Part shown: positions 8,042 to 17,018 of the stretch, piece after piece
How positions within the stretch are numbered: position 1 is the stretch's first letter
How the letters are laid out: each line of letters begins with the position of its first letter
The notes under the pieces: model-generated
The model's input: the letters and a program-made list of their open reading frames with translations, nothing else
What the model was told of the DNA's origin: nothing
Database searches by the model: none
Program-made: the position numbers and the translations under genes
DNA from: Hyphomicrobiales bacterium
GTDB lineage: Bacteria > Pseudomonadota > Alphaproteobacteria > Rhizobiales > Aestuariivirgaceae
Reading direction: 5' to 3'
Assembly (NCBI GenBank): GCA_020029455.1
Contig: JAIBJH010000005.1
Coordinates: forward strand, 1 to 27,358
Length of the DNA stretch: 27,358 nt

Positions 8042-10353
8042 TGGCCGCGAAAGCTCAAAAGCAATTTGCAGGAGACGTGGGCCAGGCGCTTGCCCATGAC
8101 AGTGCCGTGCTCCATGTGCGAGGCGCAGCGCCCTATATCGATGACCTCCGCGAGCCGGAAGATTTGGTCCATGTGGCGCCGGGCTATGCCAGGGAAGGCG
8201 CGAAAGGCAGGATCAGGTCCGTCGATCTTTCGGCCGTGAAAACTTTTCCCGGCGTTGTTGCGGTGCTGACCGCCAGCGACATTCCGGGTCTCAACGATGC
8301 AAGCCCCTCAATTGGCGGCGATCCGATCCTCGCCGACGGCGAGATCATCTTCCATGGCCAGGTTGTTTTTGCTGTCGTCGCCGAAACCCGCGAGGCGGCG
8401 CGAAGGGCTGCGCGGCTCGCAAAGATCGAAGTGGCGGCAGCGCCTCCTGCCGTTACGGTCGATGATGCGCTCGCCATGCAGACGGAGGATGTGCTGCCAT
8501 CTTACGGCTATGGCCGGGGCGATGCAGCAAAGGCGCTGAAGGTAGCGAAATACAAACTCAAGGAATCATTCTTCATCGGCGGACAGGAGCATTTCTATCT
8601 CGAAGGCCAGGTAGCCGCCGCCTATCCGGAAGAGGGCGACTGCCTGCTGGTGCTGTCCTCGACGCAGCACCCGACGGAGGTGCAGCACATCATCGCCAAG
8701 ATGCTGAAAGTTGCCAATGCCAAGATCACCTGCGAGTGCCGCCGCATGGGCGGAGGCTTTGGTGGCAAGGAAAGCCAGGCGGCGCAATGGGCGGCGCTTG
8801 CGGCGCTGGCCGCCCACGTGACGGGAAGGCCCGCCAAATGCCGCCTCGACCGTGACGACGACATGATCATGACCGGCAAGCGCCATGACTTCCGCGTCAA
8901 CTATGAGGCAGGCTTTGACCGGACCGGAAGGCTCAAGGCGGTCGACGTAGAATTCCTTTCGCGCTGCGGCTGTTCGGCGGATTTGAGCCTTGGCGTCAAT
9001 GACCGCACGCTCTTTCACGCCGACAATGCCTATTTCTATCCGGTGGTGAACATCGCCTCACGCCGGCTCTTTACCAACACGGTGTCGAACACCGCCTTCC
9101 GCGGCTTCGGTGGGCCGCAAGGCATGCTGTTCGCCGAACGCATGATGGAGGCCATCGCCATCGAGCGCAAAATGGACGCCCTCGATGTACGAAAGCGCAA
9201 TCTCTATGCGAAGGGCCGCGATGTGACGCCCTATGGCATGAAGGTAGAAGATAACATCGCATCCGAGGTGATCAGGACGCTGGAAGCCTCCTCAGATTAT
9301 CGCAAACGCCGCAAGGCCGTGGAGCTATTCAACGCGAGGAACACGATCCTCAAGAAAGGGCTGGCGTTGACGCCGGTGAAATTCGGCATCTCTTTCACGC
9401 TCACTCATCTCAATCAGGCGGGCGCGCTGGTTCATGTCTATACCGACGGTTCCGTTCACCTGAATCATGGCGGCACGGAAATGGGCCAGGGCCTCTACAT
9501 CAAGGTGGCGCAGGTCGTGGCCCAGGAATTCGGCATCGGCGCCGATATGGTGCGGATCACCGCCACCACCACAGGCAAGGTGCCAAACACTTCGCCGACC
9601 GCAGCCTCGTCCGGCTCCGATTTGAACGGCATGGCGGCAAAGCAGGCGGCAGCCACAATCAAACAGCGCATGGTCGACTTTGCCGCCAAGGAATGGAAGA
9701 AGCCGAAATCGCGTATCCGCTTTGAAGGCGGCAACGTGATCATCGGCAACGAAAGCATCACCTTTGCCGAGCTTGCCAAGAAATGCCATCTCGCCCGCGT
9801 CTCGCTATCTTCAACTGGCTTCTATGCCACGCCAAAAGTGCATTGGGACCGCGCCAACGCCAAGGGCAGGCCCTTCCTCTATTTCGCTTATGGCGCAGCC
9901 TGCGCGGAAGTGACCATCGATACCTGGACAGGCGAGATGAAGGTGGACCGTGTCGACATCCTCCATGATGTGGGATCATCGCTCAATCCGGCCATTGATC
10001 TTGGCCAGATTGAAGGCGCTTTCGTGCAGGGCATGGGCTGGCTCACCACCGAAGAACTTGTCTTCGACAAGGAGGGCCGGTTCCTCACCCATGCGCCCTC
10101 GACCTACAAGATTCCTTGTGCCTCCGATGTGCCTGAGGATTTTTACGTCGTTCTCTATGAATCCAAAGGCAACCGCGAGAACACCATCTACCGTTCCAAG
10201 GCAGTTGGAGAGCCGCCGCTGATGCTGGGGATTTCCGTCTGGGCAGCGATCTTCAATGCAGTGGCGAGCCTGAAACCAGGGCGCATCCCGAAGCTCGATG
10301 CGCCGGCAACGCCAGAAGCGATCCTCAAGGCCGTTCAGGGCATGCAGCCATGA
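8041..10353 (+). CDS. xdhB: Xanthine dehydrogenase large subunit (molybdopterin-binding)
   Basis: Catalytic subunit of 770 residues holding the molybdenum cofactor. Landmarks are GGGFGGKES at 237-245 with Glu244, VNDRTLFHADN with Arg322, TAFRGFGGPQ with Arg354, GTEMGQG at 478-484, and the catalytic Glu724 in GEPP. The spacing of Glu244, Arg322 and Arg354 equals that of substrate-binding Glu802, Arg880 and Arg912 in bovine xanthine oxidase, which supports purine specificity over other hydroxylases of the family. It starts one base into the xdhA stop and ends overlapping xdhC by 4 bases. Confidence 0.96.
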   Translation: MAAKAQKQFAGDVGQALAHDSAVLHVRGAAPYIDDLREPEDLVHVAPGYAREGAKGRIRSVDLSAVKTFPGVVAVLTASDIPGLNDASPSIGGDPILADGEIIFHGQVVFAVVAETREAARRAARLAKIEVAAAPPAVTVDDALAMQTEDVLPSYGYGRGDAAKALKVAKYKLKESFFIGGQEHFYLEGQVAAAYPEEGDCLLVLSSTQHPTEVQHIIAKMLKVANAKITCECRRMGGGFGGKESQAAQWAALAALAAHVTGRPAKCRLDRDDDMIMTGKRHDFRVNYEAGFDRTGRLKAVDVEFLSRCGCSADLSLGVNDRTLFHADNAYFYPVVNIASRRLFTNTVSNTAFRGFGGPQGMLFAERMMEAIAIERKMDALDVRKRNLYAKGRDVTPYGMKVEDNIASEVIRTLEASSDYRKRRKAVELFNARNTILKKGLALTPVKFGISFTLTHLNQAGALVHVYTDGSVHLNHGGTEMGQGLYIKVAQVVAQEFGIGADMVRITATTTGKVPNTSPTAASSGSDLNGMAAKQAAATIKQRMVDFAAKEWKKPKSRIRFEGGNVIIGNESITFAELAKKCHLARVSLSSTGFYATPKVHWDRANAKGRPFLYFAYGAACAEVTIDTWTGEMKVDRVDILHDVGSSLNPAIDLGQIEGAFVQGMGWLTTEELVFDKEGRFLTHAPSTYKIPCASDVPEDFYVVLYESKGNRENTIYRSKAVGEPPLMLGISVWAAIFNAVASLKPGRIPKLDAPATPEAILKAVQGMQP

Positions 10354-11216
10354 AAACCTGGTCCACCATTTTGAAAAGCGTCGAAAAGTACGGCACCGCC
10401 GTGATGGTGACGGTTGCGTGCGTGGATGGCTCAAGCCCCCGCGAGGAAGGTGCGTGCATGATTGTAACGCCTGAAGGTTTTCACGGCACCATCGGTGGCG
10501 GCACATTGGAATGGAAGGCCATGGCTGCAGCACAGAAAGCGCTGGGCCGACCCACAGCTAAGTCTTCCGCGCGATATTCACTTGGCCCCGATCTTGGCCA
10601 GTGCTGCGGCGGGCGCGTGACATTGTTGACGGAAATATTCGACGCCTCGTCGCTGCCGCGAGTAAAAGAATTGGCAGAGCGCGAAAGCAAAGGCGCCTTT
10701 GATCACCGGCGAAAACTCTATCTCTTTGGGGCGGGCCATGTGGGCCGCGCGCTGGTGATGGCACTGGCGCCTCTGCCTTTTGATGTCCAGTGGATTGATC
10801 CCCGTCCCAACGCCTTCCTGCGCTTCGTTCCCGAAAATGTGACACTGCTCTCACCCGAAATGCCTGAGAGTGTTCTGGGCGATGCCCCGGAAGGAAGCCT
10901 CGTTCTTGTGATGAGTCACTCCCACGCTCTTGACCTTGCCATCACCGATGCAGCCCTTCGCAATCCCAACATTGCCCATGTAGGATTGATCGGCAGCGCC
11001 ACCAAGCGCGCCCGTTTCGAAAAGCGCTTGGCGGAGGCGGGGGTTGACGAGAACCGCATTCAAGGGCTCATCTGTCCCATCGGGATTGGTGGGATTGCCT
11101 CGAAAGAACCGGCAGCAATTGCCGCGGCAACGGCGGCGCAGTGCCTCGTCCTGCATGAAGCCTTGTCGGCCACCGCATCGGCGGCGCGTCCGCTCAGGGC
11201 TGGAGGGGACGGATGA
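10350..11216 (+). CDS. xdhC: Xanthine dehydrogenase accessory protein XdhC
   Basis: A 288-residue maturation factor that binds molybdenum cofactor, supports its sulfuration and inserts it into XdhB. Visible parts are the N-terminal XdhC/CoxI domain (GSSPREEGACM near 27-37, GTIGGGTLEW near 46-55, GQCCGGRV at 83-90) and a C-terminal Rossmann domain (LFGAGHVGRAL at 125-135, then WIDPRPNAF). The ATG overlaps the xdhB stop as ATGA, and the stop overlaps the start of the ABC ATPase gene, so enzyme maturation and transport are coupled in translation. Confidence 0.95.
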   Translation: MKTWSTILKSVEKYGTAVMVTVACVDGSSPREEGACMIVTPEGFHGTIGGGTLEWKAMAAAQKALGRPTAKSSARYSLGPDLGQCCGGRVTLLTEIFDASSLPRVKELAERESKGAFDHRRKLYLFGAGHVGRALVMALAPLPFDVQWIDPRPNAFLRFVPENVTLLSPEMPESVLGDAPEGSLVLVMSHSHALDLAITDAALRNPNIAHVGLIGSATKRARFEKRLAEAGVDENRIQGLICPIGIGGIASKEPAAIAAATAAQCLVLHEALSATASAARPLRAGGDG

Positions 11217-12745
11217 AGGCCAAGGGTGAGTATCTTCTTGAGGCGCTCAACATCGTCAAGGTCTTCGGCACGCTGCGTGCCAATGACGATGTGACGTTGA
11301 AGGTAAAGCCCGGCGAAATCCACGCCTTCCTCGGCGAGAACGGAGCCGGCAAATCGACTCTCGTCAAGATGATCTATGGCGCTCTGCAGCCCACCGCCGG
11401 CGAGTTCCGCTGGATGGGCGAGAAAATTGTGGTGCCCAATCCGGCGGCGGCAAGGAAGCTCGGCATCGGCATGGTGTTCCAGCATTTCTCATTATTCGAG
11501 GCGCTGACGGTTGCCGAGAATATCGCGCTGGCCATGCCCGGCCCCTTCGACCTCGGTGTTCTCTCCGAGAAGATCGCCCGCGTCTCGAAAGACTATGGCC
11601 TGCCGCTGGAACCCACGGCGACGGTGGCCGATCTTTCGGTGGGCGAGCGTCAACGGATCGAAATCGTCCGCTGCCTCCTGCAGGAGCCCAAGCTCCTCAT
11701 CATGGATGAGCCAACAGCGGTGCTGACGCCGCAGGAAGCAGACCAGCTTTTCAAGGTGCTGGCGCGGCTTGCAGGTGAGGGCTGCGCCGTCATCTATATC
11801 AGTCATCGCCTGGAAGAGGTGAAACGCCTCTGCCACTCCGCCACCATTCTCCGCCATGGCAAGGTGGTGGCCCATGTGGACCCCACTAAGGAAACCGCCG
11901 CAAGCCTTGCCAAGCTCATGGTAGGCGGCGACATTCATGTGGTCCACACGCCGCGCAAGGTGACAGATGGCAAGGTGCGCCTCAAGCTTGATGCTCTGAG
12001 CCTTCATGCCGATGGCCCCTTTGCCGTAGAATTGAAGAACATCTCGCTTGATGTGAAAGCGGGCGAAGTAGTGGCGATTGCCGGTGTTGCAGGCAACGGC
12101 CAGGGCGAACTTTTCGACGCCATTTCCGGAGAACGGCACACAAAGGCTGGCATGCTGGTGATGGATGGAAAACCCAGCGGCAATGAAGGGGTGAGCGCCC
12201 GTCGCAGGCTGGGCGGGGCCTTCGTGCCCGAAGAACGCCTGGGTCACGGCGCCGTGCCAGGTTTCAAACTGTCCGACAATATCGTCCTGACGCGCCATGC
12301 CTCCGACACCGACGTTGTAAAATCCGGGTTCTTGCAAAAGAATGGCGCGGCCAATGTGAGTGAGCGCGTGATCAAGGATTTCGACGTGCGAAAGGGAAAG
12401 CCCGATCCGGAGGCGCGTGCGCTTTCGGGAGGAAACCTTCAGAAATTCGTGGTGGGCCGCGAGCTCGATAGAAAGCCCGGCATCCTCGTGGTGAACCAGC
12501 CCACTTGGGGCGTTGATGCCGGTGCGGCGGCAACTATACGCCAGGCATTGGTTGACCTGTCGCGCAAGGGTTCCGCCGTGCTGGTGATCAGCCAGGACCT
12601 CGACGAGATTTTCGAGATCGCCGACCGCATTGCCGTGATCTCACGCGGGCAGATGTCGGAAGCATTCCCGGCTTCGCAAATGACCGCTGAGAAGATCGGC
12701 CTCTTGATGGCCGGTGAACACGAGGTCCACACCCATGCGGCTTGA
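11213..12745 (+). CDS. BMP-type ABC transporter ATP-binding protein, two fused ATPase domains
   Basis: A 510-residue tandem ATPase of the YufO/RbsA class that powers nucleoside or purine uptake. Domain 1 is complete: Walker A GENGAGKST (41-49), Q-loop Gln90, signature LSVGERQ (141-147), Walker B LLIMDEP (161-167). Domain 2 is degenerate: its Walker A is GVAGNGQG (291-298, no GKS/T) and its Walker B ILVVNQP (424-430) has Asn-Gln where Asp-Glu is expected, while the signature LSGGNLQ (404-410) is kept. This asymmetry is known in the family. GGAGGGG at 11202-11208 serves the ATG. The start overlaps xdhC; the end overlaps the permease gene by 11 bases. Purine specificity is inferred from context. 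Confidence 0.92.
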   Translation: MKAKGEYLLEALNIVKVFGTLRANDDVTLKVKPGEIHAFLGENGAGKSTLVKMIYGALQPTAGEFRWMGEKIVVPNPAAARKLGIGMVFQHFSLFEALTVAENIALAMPGPFDLGVLSEKIARVSKDYGLPLEPTATVADLSVGERQRIEIVRCLLQEPKLLIMDEPTAVLTPQEADQLFKVLARLAGEGCAVIYISHRLEEVKRLCHSATILRHGKVVAHVDPTKETAASLAKLMVGGDIHVVHTPRKVTDGKVRLKLDALSLHADGPFAVELKNISLDVKAGEVVAIAGVAGNGQGELFDAISGERHTKAGMLVMDGKPSGNEGVSARRRLGGAFVPEERLGHGAVPGFKLSDNIVLTRHASDTDVVKSGFLQKNGAANVSERVIKDFDVRKGKPDPEARALSGGNLQKFVVGRELDRKPGILVVNQPTWGVDAGAAATIRQALVDLSRKGSAVLVISQDLDEIFEIADRIAVISRGQMSEAFPASQMTAEKIGLLMAGEHEVHTHAA

Positions 12746-13799
12746 GAAACGCCCGGAACGCTCAAACGCGATGGCGATTGCTTCGCCCTTCATTGCCTTT
12801 GCGCTAACAATCGTCACGGCGGCCATCATTTTCACGTTGCGCGGCAACAATCCATTTGCAGCGCTCTACGTCTATTTCATCGAACCGCTGACGGCCCTGT
12901 GGTCCATCGAGCAGACATTAGTGAAGGCCTCACCCCTGATCCTCATCGGAGCAGGTCTTTCCGTCGCCTATCGCGCTAATGTCTGGAACATCGGTGCCGA
13001 GGGGCAACTCACCGCAGGCGCCATACTGGCTGGTTCGGTTCCGGTGCTTTTTCCGCAATGGCAATCGCCGCTGGCGCTTCTGGCCATGATCATTCTCGGC
13101 GTCATTGGCGGCATGCTCTGGGCCTCCATTCCCGCCATCTTGCGCAACCGTTTCAACGCCAATGAAATCCTCACCTCGCTGATGCTGGTCTATGTGGTGC
13201 AATTGTTGCTGGACTATCTGGTGCGCGGGCCGTGGCGCGATCCTCAAGGCTTCAACTTTCCCAAGACGGTAAGTTTCTCTGGCTGGCAGACGCTGCCCTA
13301 TCTCACCAGCGGCATTCATGCAGGCGTCGTCATTACAGTGCTGATCGCACTGGCCCTGGGTCTCGTCATGAGCCGCACGCTGAAAGGCTTCGAGATTGCC
13401 GTCACTGGCCAGTCACCGCGCGCTGCGCGCTTTGCCGGTTTCTCTGAAAAGAGCACGGTGATGTTCTGCTTCCTGCTCGCTGGCGGGCTTGCCGGGCTTG
13501 CCGGAGCCTTCGAGATTTCCTCCGTGGTCGGACAATTGCAGCCGCAGATTTCACCCGGCTACGGCTTTGCCGCCATCATCGTGGCCTTCCTTGGACGTCT
13601 CAATCCCATTGGCGTGATCTTTGCAGGCCTGCTGCTCGCGCTTTCCTATATCGGCGGCGAAGCGGTACAGACGGCTCTGCAGATCCCCGACAAGATCACC
13701 CGCGTCATCCAGGGCATCCTGCTGTTCTACATTCTCGCCTGCGACACACTGATCAACTACCGCATCGTGACGTCTTCACCCGTGTTGCAGAAGGCTTGA
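12735..13799 (+). CDS. BMP-type ABC transporter permease 1 (YufP-like)
   Basis: Inner-membrane permease of 354 residues in the LivH/RbsC-like superfamily. It has many hydrophobic segments, starting with SPFIAFALTIVTAAIIF (about 18-34), and the family motif NIGAEGQ at 85-91. A start at ATG 12735 overlaps the ATPase gene by 11 bases; GTG 12714 and ATG 12771 are in-frame alternatives. It should pair with the second permease and the tandem ATPase. Substrate is inferred to be a purine, nucleoside or ureide from the surrounding enzymes. Confidence 0.9.
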   Translation: MRLEKRPERSNAMAIASPFIAFALTIVTAAIIFTLRGNNPFAALYVYFIEPLTALWSIEQTLVKASPLILIGAGLSVAYRANVWNIGAEGQLTAGAILAGSVPVLFPQWQSPLALLAMIILGVIGGMLWASIPAILRNRFNANEILTSLMLVYVVQLLLDYLVRGPWRDPQGFNFPKTVSFSGWQTLPYLTSGIHAGVVITVLIALALGLVMSRTLKGFEIAVTGQSPRAARFAGFSEKSTVMFCFLLAGGLAGLAGAFEISSVVGQLQPQISPGYGFAAIIVAFLGRLNPIGVIFAGLLLALSYIGGEAVQTALQIPDKITRVIQGILLFYILACDTLINYRIVTSSPVLQKA

Positions 13800-13803
13800 T
13801 GTC

Positions 13804-14679
13804 ATGGATCTGCTGCTCACCCTTGTCTCAATTATCATGACTGCGGCAACACCGCTTCTTCTTGCGGCGCTGGGGGAAACCGTGACCGAACGCGCCGGTG
13901 TTTTGAACCTCGGCGTTGAAGGCATGATGATCATGGGCGCGGTGGCGGGCTTTGCCGGTGCGGCGCTCTCCGGCAATCCTTTTGTTGGCGTGGTGACGGC
14001 AATCCTCGCCGGCATGGCCATGGCGCTGCTCTTTGGCTTTCTCACGCTCACCTTGCTGGCCAACCAGGTGGCGACGGGCTTGGCCCTCACCCTTCTGGGC
14101 CTTGGTCTTTCTGCTTTGATAGGCGAAAGCTTTGTCGGCCAGCCCGGCATCAAGCTGCCCTCCTGGGCGGGTATCGATCCGCTGGTGCCATTCTCCTTTG
14201 CCATGGTCGCAGCCGTGAGCTGGTTTCTCTTCCGCAGCAAAGGAGGCCTTATCGTCAGGGCCGTTGGCGTGAGCCACGCCTCCGCCCATGCGCTGGGCTA
14301 TAATGTAGTGGGAGTGCGCTATCTCGCCGTCCTTTTTGGCGGCGCCATGGCGGGCCTGGGCGGCGGCTATCTCTCGCTTTTCTATACCCCCCAATGGGTG
14401 GAGAACATGTCGGCGGGCCGTGGCTGGATTGCCCTGGCACTGGTGGTTTTCGCCTCCTGGCTGCCGCTCAGGGTTCTGGCAGGTGCCTATCTCTTCGGCA
14501 CGATTTCCATACTTTCCTTCGTTTTACAGGCAGCGGGCGTAGGAATCCCCTCGCAATTTCTCTCCAGTCTGCCCTATCTTGGCACCATCCTCGCACTGGT
14601 GGTCATCTCCGGGAACAAGGCTTTGACGCGTCGCAACACGCCAGCCAACCTGGGACAGGCCTTCGTGCCGGACCGTTGA
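13804..14679 (+). CDS. BMP-type ABC transporter permease 2 (YufQ-like)
   Basis: Second integral membrane subunit, 291 residues, hydrophobic almost throughout. The family motif NLGVEGMM sits at 35-42, equivalent to NIGAEGQ in permease 1. The ATG lies 4 bases after the permease 1 stop. Together they should form the heterodimeric channel of the importer. The binding protein gene begins 29 bases after the stop. Confidence 0.9.
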   Translation: MDLLLTLVSIIMTAATPLLLAALGETVTERAGVLNLGVEGMMIMGAVAGFAGAALSGNPFVGVVTAILAGMAMALLFGFLTLTLLANQVATGLALTLLGLGLSALIGESFVGQPGIKLPSWAGIDPLVPFSFAMVAAVSWFLFRSKGGLIVRAVGVSHASAHALGYNVVGVRYLAVLFGGAMAGLGGGYLSLFYTPQWVENMSAGRGWIALALVVFASWLPLRVLAGAYLFGTISILSFVLQAAGVGIPSQFLSSLPYLGTILALVVISGNKALTRRNTPANLGQAFVPDR

Positions 14680-14708
14680 AGTTTTCGTTGAGAAAAACAG
14701 GGAGCAAC

Positions 14709-15764
14709 ATGATGAAGAAATTTCTGATGACGGTGGCGGCAGCCGCCATGATGCTGGGAGCGGCGGGCGCAGCGAATGCGGCTGACGTCAAGGCCTGCTG
14801 GGTCTATGTGGGCCCGATCGGCGACTATGGCTGGTCTTACCAGCACCACCAGGGCCTCGAGGCCGTGAAGAAGGAGCTGGGCGACAAGGTCGAGACAGCC
14901 TATGCCGAGAATGTCACCGAAGCAGATTCTGAAAAGACCTTCGAACGCTTCGCCCGCGAAGGCTGCAATATCATCTTCGCCACCTCCTTCGGCTACATGG
15001 ATCCAGTGCTGAAAGTTGCCGCCAAGTTCCCCGACGTGAAGTTCGAGCACGCCACCGGATACAAGACCGCTGACAACGTCACCACTTACAATGCCAAGTT
15101 CCATGAAGGCCGCTATGTCATCGGCCAGATTGCTGCCAAGATGTCGAAGACCGGCGTTGCCGGCTACATCGTCTCTTTCCCCATTCCGGAAGTGGTGGCG
15201 GGCATCAACTCCTTCATGCTGGGTGCCCAAAGCGTAAACCCAGACTTCAAGGTCAAGATCGTTTGGGTGAACACCTGGTTTGATCCCGCCAAGGAAGCCG
15301 ATGCCGCCAAGGTTCTGCTCTCGCAAGGCGCAGACATCACCGTGCAGCATACAGATTCCGCTGCACCTCTGCAGCAGGCGGAAGCCGCCGGCGCGCTTGG
15401 TTTCGGCCAGGCCTCGGACCAGATCAAGTTTGCGCCCAAGGCGCAGCTGACAGCCATCGTCGATAACTGGGCGCCCTATTATGTGCGCCGCGTCAACGAT
15501 GTGTTGAACGGCACCTGGAAGAGCCAGCAGAGCTGGGATGGCATGGCAGAAGGCACGGTTTCCATGGCGGCCTATACCAACATGCCGGAAGACGTAGCCA
15601 AGATGGCGGCCGAAACGGCCGAAGCCATCAAGACCGGAAAGCTCACGCCCTTTGGCGGCAAGATCACCAAGCAGGATGGCAGCGTGGTGGACGCAGTTGA
15701 TGACGGCATGATCCTCGGCATGAACTGGTACGTCAAAGGCATTGACGACCAGCTGCCGCAATAG
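14709..15764 (+). CDS. BMP-family periplasmic substrate-binding protein
   Basis: A 351-residue solute-binding protein of the Bmp/Med family, which binds nucleosides or purine-related ligands. A Sec signal peptide runs from the start (MMKKFLMTVAA) to ANA near residue 24. There is no lipobox cysteine at the cleavage site, so it should be a free periplasmic protein, unlike the lipoprotein members of Gram-positives and spirochaetes. Family sequence includes GPIGDYGWSYQHHQG near 35-49 and FHEGRYVIGQIA. AGGGAG precedes the ATG at 14709; the next ATG (14712) is also possible. The frame is open upstream, but only inside the permease gene. A strong terminator follows the stop. Confidence 0.92.
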   Translation: MMKKFLMTVAAAAMMLGAAGAANAADVKACWVYVGPIGDYGWSYQHHQGLEAVKKELGDKVETAYAENVTEADSEKTFERFAREGCNIIFATSFGYMDPVLKVAAKFPDVKFEHATGYKTADNVTTYNAKFHEGRYVIGQIAAKMSKTGVAGYIVSFPIPEVVAGINSFMLGAQSVNPDFKVKIVWVNTWFDPAKEADAAKVLLSQGADITVQHTDSAAPLQQAEAAGALGFGQASDQIKFAPKAQLTAIVDNWAPYYVRRVNDVLNGTWKSQQSWDGMAEGTVSMAAYTNMPEDVAKMAAETAEAIKTGKLTPFGGKITKQDGSVVDAVDDGMILGMNWYVKGIDDQLPQ

Positions 15765-15785
15765 GCCCACACAAGACAACACCGC

Positions 15786-15818
15786 GCCGGGCGTGTTAGC
15801 GTCACGCCCGGCATTTTC
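15786..15818 (+). terminator. Rho-independent terminator between the transporter genes and puuD
   Basis: A perfect 10-bp stem (GCCGGGCGTG at 15786-15795 and its complement at 15803-15812) with a 7-base loop is followed by ATTTTC. It lies 21 bases after the binding protein stop and ends just before the puuD start. The T tract is short, so termination may be partial. Partial termination would lower puuD-uraD-guaD transcripts relative to the transporter. Confidence 0.72.
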
Positions 15819-15830
15819 ATGTGGGCGTGA

Positions 15831-17018
15831 ATGGCGATTGATCCCTATGTGTTGGACTGGCTGAACCTCATCCTGCGCTGGGGTCACATGATCGCAGGCA
15901 TCGCCTGGATCGGCACGTCTTTCTATTTCGTTGCTCTCGATTTCTCCTTGCGTCCGCGCGAGGGGCTGCCGCCGGGTGTTTATGGCGAGGCCTGGGAGGT
16001 CCATGGCGGCGGCTTCTATCAGGTGCAGAAATATGTCTCCGCCCCACCTTCGCTTCCCGATCACCTGACCTGGTTCAAATGGGAGGCTTATCTCACCTGG
16101 GTGACGGGCTTCCTGCTGCTGGTGGTTCAGTATTATGTGAACGCCGAAAGCTTCCTGATCAATCCGGAAGTCATGGTGCTCACGCCCTGGCAGGCCATTG
16201 CGATTTCGCTGGGCACCATCGTCGCGGGCTGGATCATCTATGACCAGCTTTGCCGCCGCCTTGCGATCAACCACTCACTCATCCTGCTGCTCTGTGTTCT
16301 CGTAATGATCGTTGCGGCGGCCTATGGCTTCACCCATGTCTATTCAGGCCGTGGCGCCTTCATCCATATGGGCGTGTTTATCGGCACACTGATGGCTGCC
16401 AATGTCTTTCTCGTGATCATCCCCAACCAGCGCAAGATCGTGGCAAGCCTCATCGTGGGCGAAACGCCCGATCCCCGCTATGGCGCGGAAGGAAAGCAGC
16501 GCTCGCTGCACAACACCTACCTGACGCTGCCTGTGTTGGTGATGATGGTCTCGAACCACTATGCCTTCTTGACCGAGCATCCGCAAAGCTGGCTCTTGAT
16601 CTGCCTCATCGTGGTGGGAGGCGCGGCGCTCAGGCACTATCTGGTGCGCACCGAAGTGGGCGATGATCAGGCCGAGATCGCCTGGACCATTCCTGTGATC
16701 GCCAGCGCTTTAGCGCTCGCCATGATCATCGCCATGCCGCGAGGGCCGGTGCTCTATCAGGGAGAGGTGAGTGACGCAGAGGCCGTGGAGATTGCCGCGA
16801 CCCACTGTGCCGCCTGCCATGCCGCAAACCCGAAGGACCCGGCCACCAAGGCCGCCCCCAAGGGCATCATGCTGGAGAATGCCGATGACCTTCGCCGCCA
16901 CAAGACGCAAGTGATGGTGCAGGCGGTGGCAGGCCGCTCCATGCCACTCGGCAACAAGACCGGCATGAAACCGGATGACCGTGCCAAGCTTGGCGCTTGG
17001 TTGGCAAAGCAGCCATGA
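15831..17018 (+). CDS. puuD: Membrane-bound urate hydroxylase with fused cytochrome c domain
   Basis: Urate oxidase of the PuuD type, 395 residues. The N-terminal ~300 residues form the multi-pass urate oxidase N domain (LRWGHMIAGIAWIGTSFYF at 15-33, then several further hydrophobic segments). The C-terminus is a c-type cytochrome with CAACH at 326-330 (Cys326, Cys329, His330) and a likely axial Met371 in SMPLGN. The family oxidises urate to 5-hydroxyisourate and passes electrons to the respiratory chain, so it makes no hydrogen peroxide. An in-frame TGA directly before ATG 15831 fixes the start as the first possible one. The ribosome binding site is weak. The end overlaps uraD (ATGA). Confidence 0.95.
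   Translation: MAIDPYVLDWLNLILRWGHMIAGIAWIGTSFYFVALDFSLRPREGLPPGVYGEAWEVHGGGFYQVQKYVSAPPSLPDHLTWFKWEAYLTWVTGFLLLVVQYYVNAESFLINPEVMVLTPWQAIAISLGTIVAGWIIYDQLCRRLAINHSLILLLCVLVMIVAAAYGFTHVYSGRGAFIHMGVFIGTLMAANVFLVIIPNQRKIVASLIVGETPDPRYGAEGKQRSLHNTYLTLPVLVMMVSNHYAFLTEHPQSWLLICLIVVGGAALRHYLVRTEVGDDQAEIAWTIPVIASALALAMIIAMPRGPVLYQGEVSDAEAVEIAATHCAACHAANPKDPATKAAPKGIMLENADDLRRHKTQVMVQAVAGRSMPLGNKTGMKPDDRAKLGAWLAKQP

Noticed and set aside
14574..16274. A 566-codon open frame on the minus strand
   Set aside because: It lies opposite the BMP binding protein and puuD, which have clear family motifs. The translation is low-complexity His/Gly/Arg-rich shadow sequence typical of GC-rich antisense frames.
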